Shown: positions 32,940-43,088, counted from the stretch's first letter. The stretch: 64,000 nucleotides of DNA from JBOEGW01 sp050633625 (GCA_050633625.1 JBOEGW010000006.1:124001-188000); one strand, 5' to 3'. A program made the numbers and translations. Notes: generated by a model from the letters alone, not told the origin.

Positions 32940-34375
32940 GTGATTTGTGGACCTCTGCGCAGGCGCAAGCGGCAACGGGCGGGCGCGCTCAGGGGGAATG
33001 GTCAGTGGCGGGCGTGTCGATTGATACGCGCACGATAAAGCCGGGTGATTTGTTCGTGGCGCTCAAGGCTGCGCGCGATGGGCATGAGTTTGTGGCCCAA
33101 GCCTTAGAGGCGGGTGCTGGGGCGGCGATTGTGACGCATATACCAGAAGGTGTTGCGCCAGATGCGCCGCTGTTGATTGTGCCCGATGTGCTTGGCGCGC
33201 TTGAAGATTTGGGCCGGGCTGCGCGGGCGCGCACCGGGGCCAAAGTGGTCGCGATAACCGGATCAGTGGGCAAGACCTCCACCAAGGAAATGATGCGCAA
33301 GGTGCTTGAACGCCAAGGGCGCACCCACGCAGCCGAAGCCAGCTATAACAATCATTGGGGCGTTCCATTGACCCTCGCGCGGATGCCGCAAGACACGGAT
33401 TTTGCCGTCATCGAGATTGGCATGAACCATCCCGGTGAGATCGCGCCTTTGGCGAAACTGGCGCGCCCAAATGTGGCGATGATCACGACAGTGGCCGCCG
33501 CGCATCTTGAGGCGTTTGAGAGCTTGGAAGGGATCGCACGCGAAAAAGCGTCTATCTTTGAGGGGCTTGAGCCGGGTGGTGCCTGTGTGATCAACGGCGA
33601 TTTGCCCATCGGTGCGATGCAGATCGTTGCCAAAGCCGCAGAAGCGACGCGCGGCGAGGTGTTGCGGTTTGGGCAGGCGCCAAACTGCCAGTACAACCTG
33701 ACGGAGGTGTCGATTTCCGGCGAGGCCACGCTTGTCAAAGCGGCGCTGCCCAGCGGCGCGCAATTGTTCAAAATCTCCTCGCCCGGTCGCCATTTTGCGG
33801 CGAATGCGCTTGGGGTTTTGGCCGTCGTTGACGCGCTTGGTGCAGACGTGACCTTGGCGGCGCGCGATATTGCGCTCTGGGCGCCGCCTGCGGGGCGCGG
33901 CACCCATGAGAGCATCACGTTAGATGCTGTTGAGGAGCTGTCGGTCACGCTTATTGACGATGCCTTCAACGCCAACCCAACCTCCATGGCCGCGTCCTTT
34001 GAGGTGCTCGCGGCGAGCCAGCCGGTTGATGGGGTCGGTCGCATTGCCAAAGGGCGGCGCATATTGGTGCTTGGCGACATGCTGGAGCTTGGCGGCGATG
34101 AGGTCGCGATGCACCGCGCGCTTTTGGAGATTCCCCATTTTGAGGCCGCGGATGTTGTGCATTGCGCCGGCCCTTTGATGAAGGCGCTGTGGGATCACCT
34201 TCCTGCCGACCATCAGGGCGAATGGTATGAAAACGCCCAAGATTTAGCCGCCCGCGCGCATCATCTTTTCGATGCCGGGGATGTGCTGCTTGTGAAGGGG
34301 TCAAAAGGGTCGAAAATCAGCCTTGTGGTTGACGCGGTGCGAAAAATGGCCCATCCGCTTGGGGGCAATTCCTAA
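32936..34375 (+). CDS. murF: UDP-MurNAc-tripeptide D-Ala-D-Ala ligase MurF
   Basis: A 479-aa Mur ligase adding D-Ala-D-Ala. The ATP loop ITGSVGKTSTKEMM and the YNNHWGVPLTL substrate block are typical of MurF. The C-terminal LVKGSKGSKISLVV end is also family-like. It starts within the murE stop (ATGA). Confidence 0.96.
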   Translation: MSDLWTSAQAQAATGGRAQGEWSVAGVSIDTRTIKPGDLFVALKAARDGHEFVAQALEAGAGAAIVTHIPEGVAPDAPLLIVPDVLGALEDLGRAARARTGAKVVAITGSVGKTSTKEMMRKVLERQGRTHAAEASYNNHWGVPLTLARMPQDTDFAVIEIGMNHPGEIAPLAKLARPNVAMITTVAAAHLEAFESLEGIAREKASIFEGLEPGGACVINGDLPIGAMQIVAKAAEATRGEVLRFGQAPNCQYNLTEVSISGEATLVKAALPSGAQLFKISSPGRHFAANALGVLAVVDALGADVTLAARDIALWAPPAGRGTHESITLDAVEELSVTLIDDAFNANPTSMAASFEVLAASQPVDGVGRIAKGRRILVLGDMLELGGDEVAMHRALLEIPHFEAADVVHCAGPLMKALWDHLPADHQGEWYENAQDLAARAHHLFDAGDVLLVKGSKGSKISLVVDAVRKMAHPLGGNS

Positions 34376-34386
34376 GGACATACAAG

Positions 34387-35475
34387 ATGCTGTATTGGTT
34401 GACCGAGTTTTCAGATGGCGGAGATTTCTTCAATCTGTTCCGCTACATCACCTTTCGCGCCGGGATGGCGTTCTTTACTGCGCTGATCTTCGGCTTTCTG
34501 TTTGGCCGCCCGCTGATCAACCTCTTGAAGCGCAAGCAAAAGAACGGCCAACCGATCCGTGAAGATGGTCCTGAAAGCCACATCATCACCAAAGCAGGCA
34601 CCCCCACCATGGGCGGCGCGTTGATCCTTGGGGCGATTTTGGTGTCCACCTTGCTTTGGGCGCGGCTGGATAATCCGTTTGTGTGGATTGTGCTTGGAGT
34701 CACGCTGTCTTACGGGCTGATCGGCTTTGTGGATGATTACAACAAGATCACAAGCAACAATAATTACTCAGGGCTGTCGGGCAAGATGCGCCTCTTGTTG
34801 GAGGGGATCATCGCCTTGATCGCTGCTTATGTCATTGCGCAAATTCACCCGGCTGAGCTGACGAACCAACTCGCGATGCCGGTGCTGAAGGATACGTTGA
34901 TCAACCTTGGGATCTTCTTCTTGCCGTTTTCCCTGTTTGTCATGGTCGGGGCGGCAAACGCTGTCAACTTGACGGACGGGCTTGACGGATTGGCGATTAT
35001 GCCGGTGATGATTGCGGCGGCAACTCTGGGCGTCATTGCCTATGCGGTGGGCCGGGTCGATGTGACGGAATATCTCGATGTGCACTATGTGCCGGGCACC
35101 GGGGAACTCTTGGTGTTCATGGCTGGGCTGATCGGGGGCGGGCTTGGGTTTTTGTGGTACAACGCCCCGCCGGCGGCTGTGTTTATGGGCGATACCGGAT
35201 CGCTTGCCCTTGGCGGCGCGCTTGGCGCCAGTGCTGTGGTGATGAAGCACGAAATCGTGCTGGGGATCGTGGGCGGATTGTTCGTTATTGAAGCTCTTTC
35301 TGTGATCATCCAAGTGGGGTACTTCAAGGCCACGGGCAAACGCGTCTTCCTGATGGCACCCATCCACCATCACTTTGAGAAACGCGGCTGGGCGGAACCC
35401 CAAATCGTAATCCGCTTCTGGATCATCTCCTTGGTGCTGGCGTTGATCGGCTTGGCAACACTCAAAGTCCGCTAG
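34387..35475 (+). CDS. mraY: Phospho-MurNAc-pentapeptide transferase MraY
   Basis: A 362-aa integral membrane enzyme of about ten helices that makes lipid I. The Mg-binding aspartates are visible in FVDDYNKI and NLTDGLDGLA, and the C-terminal MAPIHHHFEKRGW loop is intact. It converges with the Hint-domain gene, with 27 bp between the stops. Confidence 0.97.
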   Translation: MLYWLTEFSDGGDFFNLFRYITFRAGMAFFTALIFGFLFGRPLINLLKRKQKNGQPIREDGPESHIITKAGTPTMGGALILGAILVSTLLWARLDNPFVWIVLGVTLSYGLIGFVDDYNKITSNNNYSGLSGKMRLLLEGIIALIAAYVIAQIHPAELTNQLAMPVLKDTLINLGIFFLPFSLFVMVGAANAVNLTDGLDGLAIMPVMIAAATLGVIAYAVGRVDVTEYLDVHYVPGTGELLVFMAGLIGGGLGFLWYNAPPAAVFMGDTGSLALGGALGASAVVMKHEIVLGIVGGLFVIEALSVIIQVGYFKATGKRVFLMAPIHHHFEKRGWAEPQIVIRFWIISLVLALIGLATLKVR

Positions 35476-35502
35476 CCACACCGCCTTAGATCGGCGTCCT
35501 CT

Positions 35503-36666
35503 TTACCCTGTCGCGGCGAGGTAGACCGCCGGGTTTGCGTGCGGGGTGGCGGCTTTGTGCAACGCGCGCGGCATCACAAGGGGTTTTCGGTTTTTCTTGT
35601 GGCGGCGCAGCAATTCGCGCAGTTGTGCGCCGTTTTCCACGATCGGGCGCGCAGGGACCATCATGGGGGGCGCGAGGGTTCTGATGTCGCAGCGCGCGCG
35701 CGTCCCCAAAACCTCCAAACCGCGCGCATCACTGAGCAGACTTTCAGCGCCAATGCCCTGCGTCAACAGCACCTCATGCGACTCCAAAAGCAGGTGGGTA
35801 TAGCGCATATAGCTAAGCCCTTTTTCGCGGGTGATCCCGCGCATACCGACGAGTTTTTTGGCAGGAACGAGGATTTCGCGAGCGCCAAACATGCGCTCAG
35901 TGACCTTAGAGCCGATCAAGATGCGATGCTGCGGGGAAACGATCACATCACGATCCGGCAAACCTGCGCCAAGTGCGCCGCGCGCGATGCGCACCGGGGC
36001 GTTCTTGCGGCTGCGCATGTCGTTATCTAGGGGTTGGCGCCAGGTATGCGCCCAGATGACGGGCTGCGGGCCGTGATCCAAGGTGTGCACCAGATCCCCC
36101 GCTGAAATCTGCTCAATTTTGCGCGCACCTTTTGGGGTGTCGATCAGGGTGTTTGCGGCGAAACAGACTGTGACATTGTTGTCTTGATCCGCGTCGATTT
36201 TGATGTCGTTGCCAGAGGGCGAATAGTCGAGGCTGCGGATTTGGATCGAGGTAATGTCGGGGAAATCACCCATATCATCGTCGATGACCGCGAAATATCG
36301 CGTGGTGCCGCCGCCCGAAGGGGTGGCCTGGATAAAGGCGATATTTGACGTAATGCTGTCGCCGGAGATATTGGACGAGGAGCCGCCGTTGTTATAGGTG
36401 ACTGTGACATTGGTGTTATCCGGGTCAGCGAGGGTGATGGTATAGGTCACGCCATCAATCATCAGGGTGCCGCTATCGGCATCCGCCGTTTCGTTCAACT
36501 CGCCAATTTGGGATGAGGAATTCCCTGTTTCCCCATCGGTATAGGTTGCGTTGTCCACAAAGCCCAAAATATCCCCGCCACCGCCCGTCGCGGTGGTGTA
36601 GGTTGTGTTTTGTGACAGACCCGACAGCTCGATCAGGTCATATAGTGGCGTATTGCTCGCACCCAT
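35503..36666 (-). CDS. Hint (Hedgehog/intein) domain protein
   Basis: A 387-aa protein. The first 165 residues are rich in Thr, Asn, Gly and Asp, as in secreted adhesin-like or Ca-binding modules. The Hint domain starts at Cys168 (VTVCFAANTLIDTPKGARKI in parts), with SPQHRILI (His block) and the GRRxV-like end region. Such Hint proteins are common in Rhodobacteraceae; self-cleavage has been proposed, not shown. No splice-partner is evident. It sits on the opposite strand inside the dcw cluster between mraY and murD. Confidence 0.85.
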   Translation of the reverse strand: MGASNTPLYDLIELSGLSQNTTYTTATGGGGDILGFVDNATYTDGETGNSSSQIGELNETADADSGTLMIDGVTYTITLADPDNTNVTVTYNNGGSSSNISGDSITSNIAFIQATPSGGGTTRYFAVIDDDMGDFPDITSIQIRSLDYSPSGNDIKIDADQDNNVTVCFAANTLIDTPKGARKIEQISAGDLVHTLDHGPQPVIWAHTWRQPLDNDMRSRKNAPVRIARGALGAGLPDRDVIVSPQHRILIGSKVTERMFGAREILVPAKKLVGMRGITREKGLSYMRYTHLLLESHEVLLTQGIGAESLLSDARGLEVLGTRARCDIRTLAPPMMVPARPIVENGAQLRELLRRHKKNRKPLVMPRALHKAATPHANPAVYLAATG

Positions 36667-36928
36667 ACCTTTACCTTTTTCCCCTGGAGACAGGGTGCAG
36701 TATGAGCGCTAATTTAGCGTGAAGAACGCCGTGCGGGGGGCGAAAATGTGTCAAATTGGTTAACAAATCCTTGCGCCCGAACTGCGCCCGACCTGCCCAC
36801 AGACTGAGCTGAACTTACGCCCGACTTGTTTGAGCAAGTGCCGGGGCCTATGCCAAGCCCGCGCGCGCCCTCTGGTCAAGGGGATCGTGGCGGGCTACCA
36901 ATCGGGCACGGCAGAATGAGGTGGCACG
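36667..36928. other. Intergenic region before murD
   Basis: These 262 bp hold no gene. Because the Hint gene breaks the plus-strand run, a new promoter for murD and the following genes is expected here; no clear -35/-10 pair was identified. Confidence 0.4.
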
Positions 36929-38353
36929 ATGATCCCTGTGGTTGGACTTGAAGGCAAGAAAGTTGGCGTTTTGGGGCTTGGTCGCTCCGGGCTGGCCACT
37001 GCGGCGGCGCTTGAAGCGGGGGGTGCGATCGCGCTATGTTGGGATGATGGTGCACAGGCGCGCGCGCGCGCCGAGGCCGCTGGATTGAGCTTGCACGATA
37101 TGGCCCGTCAGGATGCCTTTGAGGATATGGCGCTTTTCGTGACAAGCCCCGGCATCCCGCATCTCTACCCGCAGATCAATCCGCATATCGCGCGCGCTTA
37201 TAAGGCCGGGGTGCCCGTTGATAACGACATTGGTTTGTTTTTCCGCTCCTTTGCGACCTCACAGTGGGACAATTTTGAAATCATGCCCAAGGTCGTGGCC
37301 GTCACCGGCTCGAACGGGAAATCGACGACCTCCGCCTTGATCCATCATGTTCTCACAAGCGTGAGCCGCCCGGCGCAATTGGCGGGAAACATCGGCCGCG
37401 GGGTGCTTGATATTGATCCCGCGCATGACGGAGAGGTCGTGGTTTTGGAGCTGTCGAGTTATCAAACCGAGCTGGCGCGCGCCCTTACGCCTGATATCGG
37501 GGTTTTTACCAACCTGTCGCCGGACCATTTGGACCGTCACGCGGGGCTTGGGGGCTATTTCGCCGCCAAACGCCGTTTGTTTGCCGAGGGCGGGCCGGAT
37601 CGCGCGGTGATTGGGGTGGACGAGCCGGAAGGGCAGTTTTTGGCCGGGCAATTGAGCGAGGGGCCGCAGGATGATCGGGTGATGCGGGTCTCGGTTGAGG
37701 AAAAACTGTCGGGGCCAGGATGGAACATCTTTGCGCGCAAAGGCTTCTTGTCCGAGTACCGCAAAGGGCGTCAGGTCGGGTCGATTGACCTGAGAAAAAT
37801 CGCCGGATTGCCGGGGCAACACAACCACCAAAACGCCTGCGCGGCCTATGGGGCGTGCCGCGCTTTGGGGTTGGCACCGCGCGAAATTGAAGCGGCGTTT
37901 CACAGTTTCGCCGGTCTGCCACACCGCTCGCAACGGGTTGGCGAAGCGCGCGGCGTGTCTTTTGTCAACGACAGCAAGGCCACGAACGTGGACGCCGCGC
38001 TCAAAGCACTTTTGGCCTTCAAGAACGTCCGCTGGATTTGCGGCGGGTTGGAAAAAGAGGGCGGGCTGAGCGGGCTTGCGCCGGGGTTTGAGCATGTCAC
38101 GAAAGCCTATGTGATTGGGCGCGAGGCGGAAGAGTTCGCGCGCCAGATTTCGGGAGTTGAGGCTGAGGTGTGCACCACGATGGAGGCGGCGGTGGCCCGC
38201 GCGGTGGCAGAGGCGGCACCGGGCGAGACTGTGTTGCTCGCACCAGCAGCGGCGAGCTTTGATCAATATGACAGTTTTGAGCAGCGCGGACTGGATTTCA
38301 TCGCGCAAGTCGAGGCGCATATTGGTGTCGACACTGGCCAGAAAGGTGGCTGA
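36929..38353 (+). CDS. murD: UDP-MurNAc-L-alanine:D-glutamate ligase MurD
   Basis: A 474-aa Mur ligase. The N-terminal Rossmann block VGVLGLGRSGLATAAAL binds UDP; the ATP loop is VTGSNGKSTTSALI; NLSPDHLDRH and NDSKATNVDA follow in the expected order. It overlaps the next gene by eight bases. Confidence 0.96.
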   Translation: MIPVVGLEGKKVGVLGLGRSGLATAAALEAGGAIALCWDDGAQARARAEAAGLSLHDMARQDAFEDMALFVTSPGIPHLYPQINPHIARAYKAGVPVDNDIGLFFRSFATSQWDNFEIMPKVVAVTGSNGKSTTSALIHHVLTSVSRPAQLAGNIGRGVLDIDPAHDGEVVVLELSSYQTELARALTPDIGVFTNLSPDHLDRHAGLGGYFAAKRRLFAEGGPDRAVIGVDEPEGQFLAGQLSEGPQDDRVMRVSVEEKLSGPGWNIFARKGFLSEYRKGRQVGSIDLRKIAGLPGQHNHQNACAAYGACRALGLAPREIEAAFHSFAGLPHRSQRVGEARGVSFVNDSKATNVDAALKALLAFKNVRWICGGLEKEGGLSGLAPGFEHVTKAYVIGREAEEFARQISGVEAEVCTTMEAAVARAVAEAAPGETVLLAPAAASFDQYDSFEQRGLDFIAQVEAHIGVDTGQKGG

Positions 38354-39272
38354 GCAAAACCCCACGCGCATTGGCATGGGGGTGATGCTCAAGCTGGCGG
38401 CGGTGGCGGCCTTTACCTGCATGGGGGCGTTGATCAAGGCCACGGATGGGCGGGTGCCGGCGGGCGAAGTCGTGTTTTTCCGGTCTCTTTTTGCCATTCC
38501 GATCATGCTGCTATGGCTTGGGGTGATGGGGCAGCTGCGCGCCGGAATTCGCACAGAGAGGCCCTTGGCGCATATGGTGCGCGGATTGATTGGGACCACG
38601 GCGATGGGGCTGGGTTTTGCCGGGCTTTTGTTGTTGCCATTGCCCGATGTGACGGCGCTCCAATATGCGATGCCGATTTTCGTGGTGATTTTCTCGGCGG
38701 TGTTTTTGGGTGAGGGGATCCGGCTGTTTCGGGTGTCGGCGGTGATCATCGGGCTGGTTGGCGTGTTGATCGTGCTTTGGCCGCGGCTCACCGGGCTCAC
38801 TGGGCTGACATCGGGCGGGCTGAGTGAGCGCGAAGCCTTTGGCGCGGTGATTGTGTTGGTCGGTGCGATGATTGCGGCGGTTGCGCAGCTGATTGTGCGC
38901 AAACTTGTCGAGACCGAACGCCCGGTTACTGTGGCGTTGTATTTCGCTTTTTCCTCGACAACCATCAGCCTGTTTTCCATTCCCTTTGGCTGGGTTTGGC
39001 CCAGTACGTTTGATGCGGGGCTCCTGATTGGTGCGGGTGCGATTGGGGGTTTGGCGCAGGGGCTTATGTCCACCTCATATCGGTATGCGCCCGCGTCCAC
39101 ACTGGCGCCATTTGATTATAGTTCGATGATTTTCGCTGTGGTGATCGGGTATGTTTTCTTTTTGGAAGTGCCCACGATGACCACGCTTATGGGCGCGGCT
39201 TTGGTGATCTTGGCCGGGATCGTGATTGTGTTGCGCGAGCGGCATTTGGCCAAGGGGCAGGCGCGCGTTTAG
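38346..39272 (+). CDS. EamA/DMT-family membrane transporter
   Basis: A 308-aa protein with about ten hydrophobic helices in two EamA repeats (repeat 1 from residue about 15, repeat 2 from about 170). Blocks such as VVFFRSLFAIP and ALQYAMPIFVVIFSAVFLGE are typical. The GTG at 38346 overlaps the murD stop; GTG 38325 and ATG 38376 are alternatives. The substrate is unknown. It is not a cell-wall gene by family; its place in the cluster may reflect only co-transcription. Confidence 0.87.
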   Translation: MAEQNPTRIGMGVMLKLAAVAAFTCMGALIKATDGRVPAGEVVFFRSLFAIPIMLLWLGVMGQLRAGIRTERPLAHMVRGLIGTTAMGLGFAGLLLLPLPDVTALQYAMPIFVVIFSAVFLGEGIRLFRVSAVIIGLVGVLIVLWPRLTGLTGLTSGGLSEREAFGAVIVLVGAMIAAVAQLIVRKLVETERPVTVALYFAFSSTTISLFSIPFGWVWPSTFDAGLLIGAGAIGGLAQGLMSTSYRYAPASTLAPFDYSSMIFAVVIGYVFFLEVPTMTTLMGAALVILAGIVIVLRERHLAKGQARV

Positions 39273-39322
39273 GGCGGAGCCTGCGGCGCGGATATTTTTG
39301 GAACAATGAAAGGGCGGGGCGC
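39273..39322 (+). repeat. Dispersed intergenic repeat, copy E
   Basis: CGGCGCGGATATTTTTGGAACAATG in parts carries the core A/T block, followed by AAAGGGCGGGG. It lies between the EamA gene and ftsW. Confidence 0.7.
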
Positions 39323-39405
39323 TTCCCAAACGCCATCTTTGCCGCTAAGATGAGGCCAGACCCGGAAAACCGGGCGATTTGAGGCAGTATTCGGGTGGTT
39401 CCCAC

Positions 39406-40575
39406 ATGACCGAAATGGTTTACGGCGCGCTTCCGCGGACGGTGAAGGATCCTATTCTTCCCCGCTGGTGGCGGACAATTGACAAGTGGTCTGTATCGAG
39501 CATTCTCTTGCTCTTTGCGATTGGGATTTTGCTTGGGCTTGCTGCCTCGCCGCCCTTGGCAGAGCGTAACGGATTGCCGCATTTTCATTATGTTGAACGC
39601 CAAATTGTGTTTGGCGTTATGGCCTTTGCTGCGATGTTTGTGACCACGATGATGACGCCGCAACTGGTGCGCCGTTTGGCGGTGATTGGGTTTTTGGCGG
39701 CCTTTGTGGCGATTGTTTTCCTGCCGGTGTTTGGAACGGATTTCGGCAAGGGGGCTGTGCGGTGGTATAGTCTTGGGTTTGCGTCGTTTCAGCCGTCTGA
39801 GTTTCTTAAGCCAGTTTATATCGTTGTGGCCGCTTGGTTGATGGCGGCGAGCCAAGATATTCAAGGCCCGCCCGGCAAGACCATGTCGTTGATCCTGACG
39901 ATGGTGATTGTTGGGTTCCTAGCGATGCAGCCCGATTTTGGCCAATCCGCGCTCATTTTGTTTGGCTGGGGGGTGATGTATTTCCTGGCCGGTGCGCCCT
40001 ATTTCTTGATGGTTGGAGCGGCGGGGATGGTGGTGTTTGCCGGCTATATCGCCTATCATAATTCGCAGCACTTTGCCCGGCGCATTGATGGGTTTTTGAG
40101 TGTTGATATCGACCCGACGACGCAGATCGGATATGCGACGAACGCCATTCGTGAGGGCGGGTTTTTCGGAGTTGGTGTGGGCGAGGGGCAGGTGAAATGG
40201 TCGCTGCCGGATGCGCATACAGATTTCATTATTGCTGTGGCGGCGGAGGAATATGGCCTTGCGCTGGTCTTGCTGATCATCTGCTTATACGCGGTGATTG
40301 TTGTGCGGTCGTTCTTGCGTTTGATTGAGGAGCGCGATCCGTTTGTGCGCCTTGCGGGCACCGGGCTTGCGGCGATTTTCGGTGTGCAGGCTTTGATCAA
40401 CATGGGGGTTGCTGTGCGACTTTTGCCCGCCAAGGGCATGACTTTGCCATTTGTGAGTTATGGCGGCTCGTCCTTGATTGCCACCGGCGTCGCTGTGGGG
40501 ATGTTGCTTGCGTTTACGCGCACCCGCCCACAGGGCAAAATCGAAGACTTGTTGGCGAAAGGACAGGGGCGATGA
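39406..40575 (+). CDS. ftsW: Septal peptidoglycan polymerase FtsW (SEDS family)
   Basis: A 389-aa membrane protein with about ten helices. The SEDS signature AHTDFIIAVAAEE and the GFASFQPSEFLKP block are present. FtsW polymerises lipid II at the septum with FtsI. ATG 39406 is preferred over a start at 39379, which has no conserved residues. It overlaps murG by four bases. Confidence 0.95.
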   Translation: MTEMVYGALPRTVKDPILPRWWRTIDKWSVSSILLLFAIGILLGLAASPPLAERNGLPHFHYVERQIVFGVMAFAAMFVTTMMTPQLVRRLAVIGFLAAFVAIVFLPVFGTDFGKGAVRWYSLGFASFQPSEFLKPVYIVVAAWLMAASQDIQGPPGKTMSLILTMVIVGFLAMQPDFGQSALILFGWGVMYFLAGAPYFLMVGAAGMVVFAGYIAYHNSQHFARRIDGFLSVDIDPTTQIGYATNAIREGGFFGVGVGEGQVKWSLPDAHTDFIIAVAAEEYGLALVLLIICLYAVIVVRSFLRLIEERDPFVRLAGTGLAAIFGVQALINMGVAVRLLPAKGMTLPFVSYGGSSLIATGVAVGMLLAFTRTRPQGKIEDLLAKGQGR

Positions 40576-41681
40576 GCGCGCCGCTGCTGATTATCGCCGC
40601 AGGGGGCACGGGCGGGCATATGTTCCCGGCGCAGGCTTTGGCCGAGGCCATGTTGGCGCGCGGCTGGAGGGTCAAGCTCTCCACCGATGCGCGCGGTGCG
40701 CGCTATACCGGCGGCTTTCCTGAGGCGGTTGAGGTGGTTCAGGTCTCCTCCGCGACCTTTGCGCGCGGCGGGGTTGTGGCCAAGCTATTGGCGCCTTTGC
40801 GCATCTTTGGTGGCATCTTGGGCGCGAGTGTTCGGATGCTGCGCGACAGGCCTGCGGTGGTTGTTGGGTTTGGCGGCTACCCGTCGATCCCGGCGCTTTC
40901 GGCGGCAACGCTTTTGCGCCGCCCACGTATGATCCATGAGCAAAACGGTGTTTTGGGGCGGGTGAACAAACGGTTCGCAAGCCGGGTGGGAAAGCTGGCC
41001 TGTGGCACATGGCCCACCGCCCCGATCCCCGCAGGCGCCAGTGCTGTGCACACCGGAAACCCGGTGCGCAGCGCGGTTCAGAACCGTGCAGGCGTGCCGT
41101 ATATTGCACCCGGTGACTACCCGATGCAGGTGCTTGTGATTGGCGGAAGTCAAGGCGCACGCGCCTTGTCCGATACGGTTCCCGGCGCGATTGCCGCTTT
41201 GCCTGAGGCGCTCTTGCGCCATATCAGCGTGGCGCATCAGGCGCGTAATGAGGATGGCGAGCGGGTCGCGCATTTTTATGCGGATCACGGGATACGTGCG
41301 GATGTTCAGCCGTTTTTTGACGATGTGCCGCGGCGCATGGCAGAGGCGCAGCTTGTGATTTCGCGCGCTGGGGCGTCTTCGGTGGCGGATATTTCCGTGA
41401 TCGGTCGTCCATCAATCCTGATCCCTTATCCTCATGCCACCGCGGACCACCAAACCGCCAATGCGCGCGGGCTGGTGGAGGCGAATGCCGCCATCTTGAT
41501 CCCTGAAAGCCAGCTCGACGTGGCGGGGTTGAGTGACCATATCGCCTCCATCCTGAGCAACCCGGAAGCCGCCGAGCAAATGGCCGCTGGCGCGCTGTCG
41601 GTGGGCAAACCTGATGCAACTGCCGCGCTTGTGGGACTGGTCGAAGACCTTGCTGAAAGCGCAACCCGAAAGGACAGCTAA
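40572..41681 (+). CDS. murG: Lipid II synthase MurG
   Basis: A 369-aa GT28 glycosyltransferase adding GlcNAc to lipid I at the inner face of the membrane. GGTGGHMFPAQALAE at residue about 11 and GRPSILIPYPHATADHQTANA in parts (UDP-GlcNAc site) are clear. It is coupled to ftsW upstream. Confidence 0.96.
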   Translation: MSAPLLIIAAGGTGGHMFPAQALAEAMLARGWRVKLSTDARGARYTGGFPEAVEVVQVSSATFARGGVVAKLLAPLRIFGGILGASVRMLRDRPAVVVGFGGYPSIPALSAATLLRRPRMIHEQNGVLGRVNKRFASRVGKLACGTWPTAPIPAGASAVHTGNPVRSAVQNRAGVPYIAPGDYPMQVLVIGGSQGARALSDTVPGAIAALPEALLRHISVAHQARNEDGERVAHFYADHGIRADVQPFFDDVPRRMAEAQLVISRAGASSVADISVIGRPSILIPYPHATADHQTANARGLVEANAAILIPESQLDVAGLSDHIASILSNPEAAEQMAAGALSVGKPDATAALVGLVEDLAESATRKDS

Positions 41682-41682
41682 C

Positions 41683-43077
41683 ATGAATGCAGCCGCCACC
41701 AAACTGCCCACCGAAATGGGGCTGATCCACTTTGTTGGCATTGGCGGTATTGGCATGTCGGGTATCGCGGAAGTGCTGCTCAACCATGGCTACCGGGTGC
41801 AGGGCAGCGACCTCAAAGCCTCGCCCATCACTGAGCGGCTTGCCGGGCTTGGGGCGGAAATCTTCGTTGGGCAGCGGGCCGAGAACCTTGAAAACGCGGA
41901 AGTTGTGGTGATCTCCTCCGCGATCAAACCGGGCAACCCAGAGCTGGATACGGCGCGCGCCAAAGGGCTTCCGGTGGTGCGCCGCGCCGAGATGCTGGCC
42001 GAGTTGATGCGCCTAAAATCCAATATCGCCGTGGCGGGCACCCATGGCAAAACCACCACCACCACGATGGTTGCCGAAGTGCTTGTGTCGGGCGGGATTG
42101 ACCCCACTGTGATCAACGGTGGCGTGATTCATGCCTATGGCTCCAACGCGCGGATGGGGCAGGGCGAATGGATGGTGGTTGAGGCCGATGAGTCGGATGG
42201 CACCTTTAATCGCCTGCCAGCCACCATCGCCATTGTGACCAATATCGACCCGGAGCACATGGACCACTGGGGGACCGAAGAGGCGCTGCATCAAGGGTTT
42301 TACGATTTTGTGTCAGGTATTCCCTTTTATGGGCTTGCTGTGTGCTGCACCGATGATCCCGACGTGCAAACCCTTGTGGGCAAAATCTCCGACCGCCGCG
42401 TTGTGACCTTTGGCTTTAACGCGCAGGCCGATGTGCGGGCGGTGAACCTGAGCTATCAGGCCGGGGTTGCGCATTTTGACATCGCGCTGCCGGATATGGT
42501 GATTGAGGGCTGTTCTTTGCCGATGCCGGGCGATCATAATGTCTCCAACGCGCTGGCCGCTGTGGCGGTGGCGCGGCATCTGGGCATGAAGGGCGAAGAG
42601 ATCAAGACCGCGCTTGCCGCCTTTGGGGGGGTTAATCGCCGCTTCACCCGTGTGGGGGAGTGGAACGGTGTGCCAATCATTGATGACTACGGCCACCATC
42701 CGGTTGAAATCGCCGCCGTGCTCAAGGCGGCGCGTCAGGCGGTTGAGGGGCGGGTGATTGCCGTGCACCAACCGCATCGGTTCACGCGTTTACAGTCCTT
42801 GTTTGAGGATTTTTGTACCTGTTTTAACGAGGCGGATGTTGTTGGCATTGCGGATGTTTTTGCCGCGGGCGAAGAGCCGATTGAGGGCGCGGAGCGTGAT
42901 GATTTGGTTGCCGGGTTGACGGCGCATGGGCATCGCCACGCGGTCGCTGTGGCCTCTGAGGCGGCGCTTGCCGATCTGGTTCGCGCTGAGGCCAAACCGG
43001 GCGATATCGTCGTGTGCCTTGGTGCCGGGACCATCTCGGCATGGGCGCGCGGGCTGGACGCCAAATTGAACGCTTAA
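41683..43077 (+). CDS. murC: UDP-MurNAc-L-alanine ligase MurC
   Basis: A 464-aa Mur ligase. The HFVGIGGIGMSGIAEVL start, ATP loop VAGTHGKTTTTTMVA and DDYGHHPVEI block are typical. ATG 41683 follows GAAAGGACAG one base after the murG stop; the in-frame start at 41614 lies inside murG. Confidence 0.96.
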   Translation: MNAAATKLPTEMGLIHFVGIGGIGMSGIAEVLLNHGYRVQGSDLKASPITERLAGLGAEIFVGQRAENLENAEVVVISSAIKPGNPELDTARAKGLPVVRRAEMLAELMRLKSNIAVAGTHGKTTTTTMVAEVLVSGGIDPTVINGGVIHAYGSNARMGQGEWMVVEADESDGTFNRLPATIAIVTNIDPEHMDHWGTEEALHQGFYDFVSGIPFYGLAVCCTDDPDVQTLVGKISDRRVVTFGFNAQADVRAVNLSYQAGVAHFDIALPDMVIEGCSLPMPGDHNVSNALAAVAVARHLGMKGEEIKTALAAFGGVNRRFTRVGEWNGVPIIDDYGHHPVEIAAVLKAARQAVEGRVIAVHQPHRFTRLQSLFEDFCTCFNEADVVGIADVFAAGEEPIEGAERDDLVAGLTAHGHRHAVAVASEAALADLVRAEAKPGDIVVCLGAGTISAWARGLDAKLNA

Positions 43078-43088
43078 GGGACGCAAGG

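Noticed and set aside
36144..36410. Alternative minus-strand frame in the Hint gene as a frameshifted domain
   Set aside because: The main frame is continuous over 387 residues with the Hint motifs intact; the other frame has no similarity.
38115..38345. Long N-terminal extension of the EamA transporter
   Set aside because: The extension lies inside murD in another frame, is Arg-rich and non-conserved; the family starts near the GTG at 38346.
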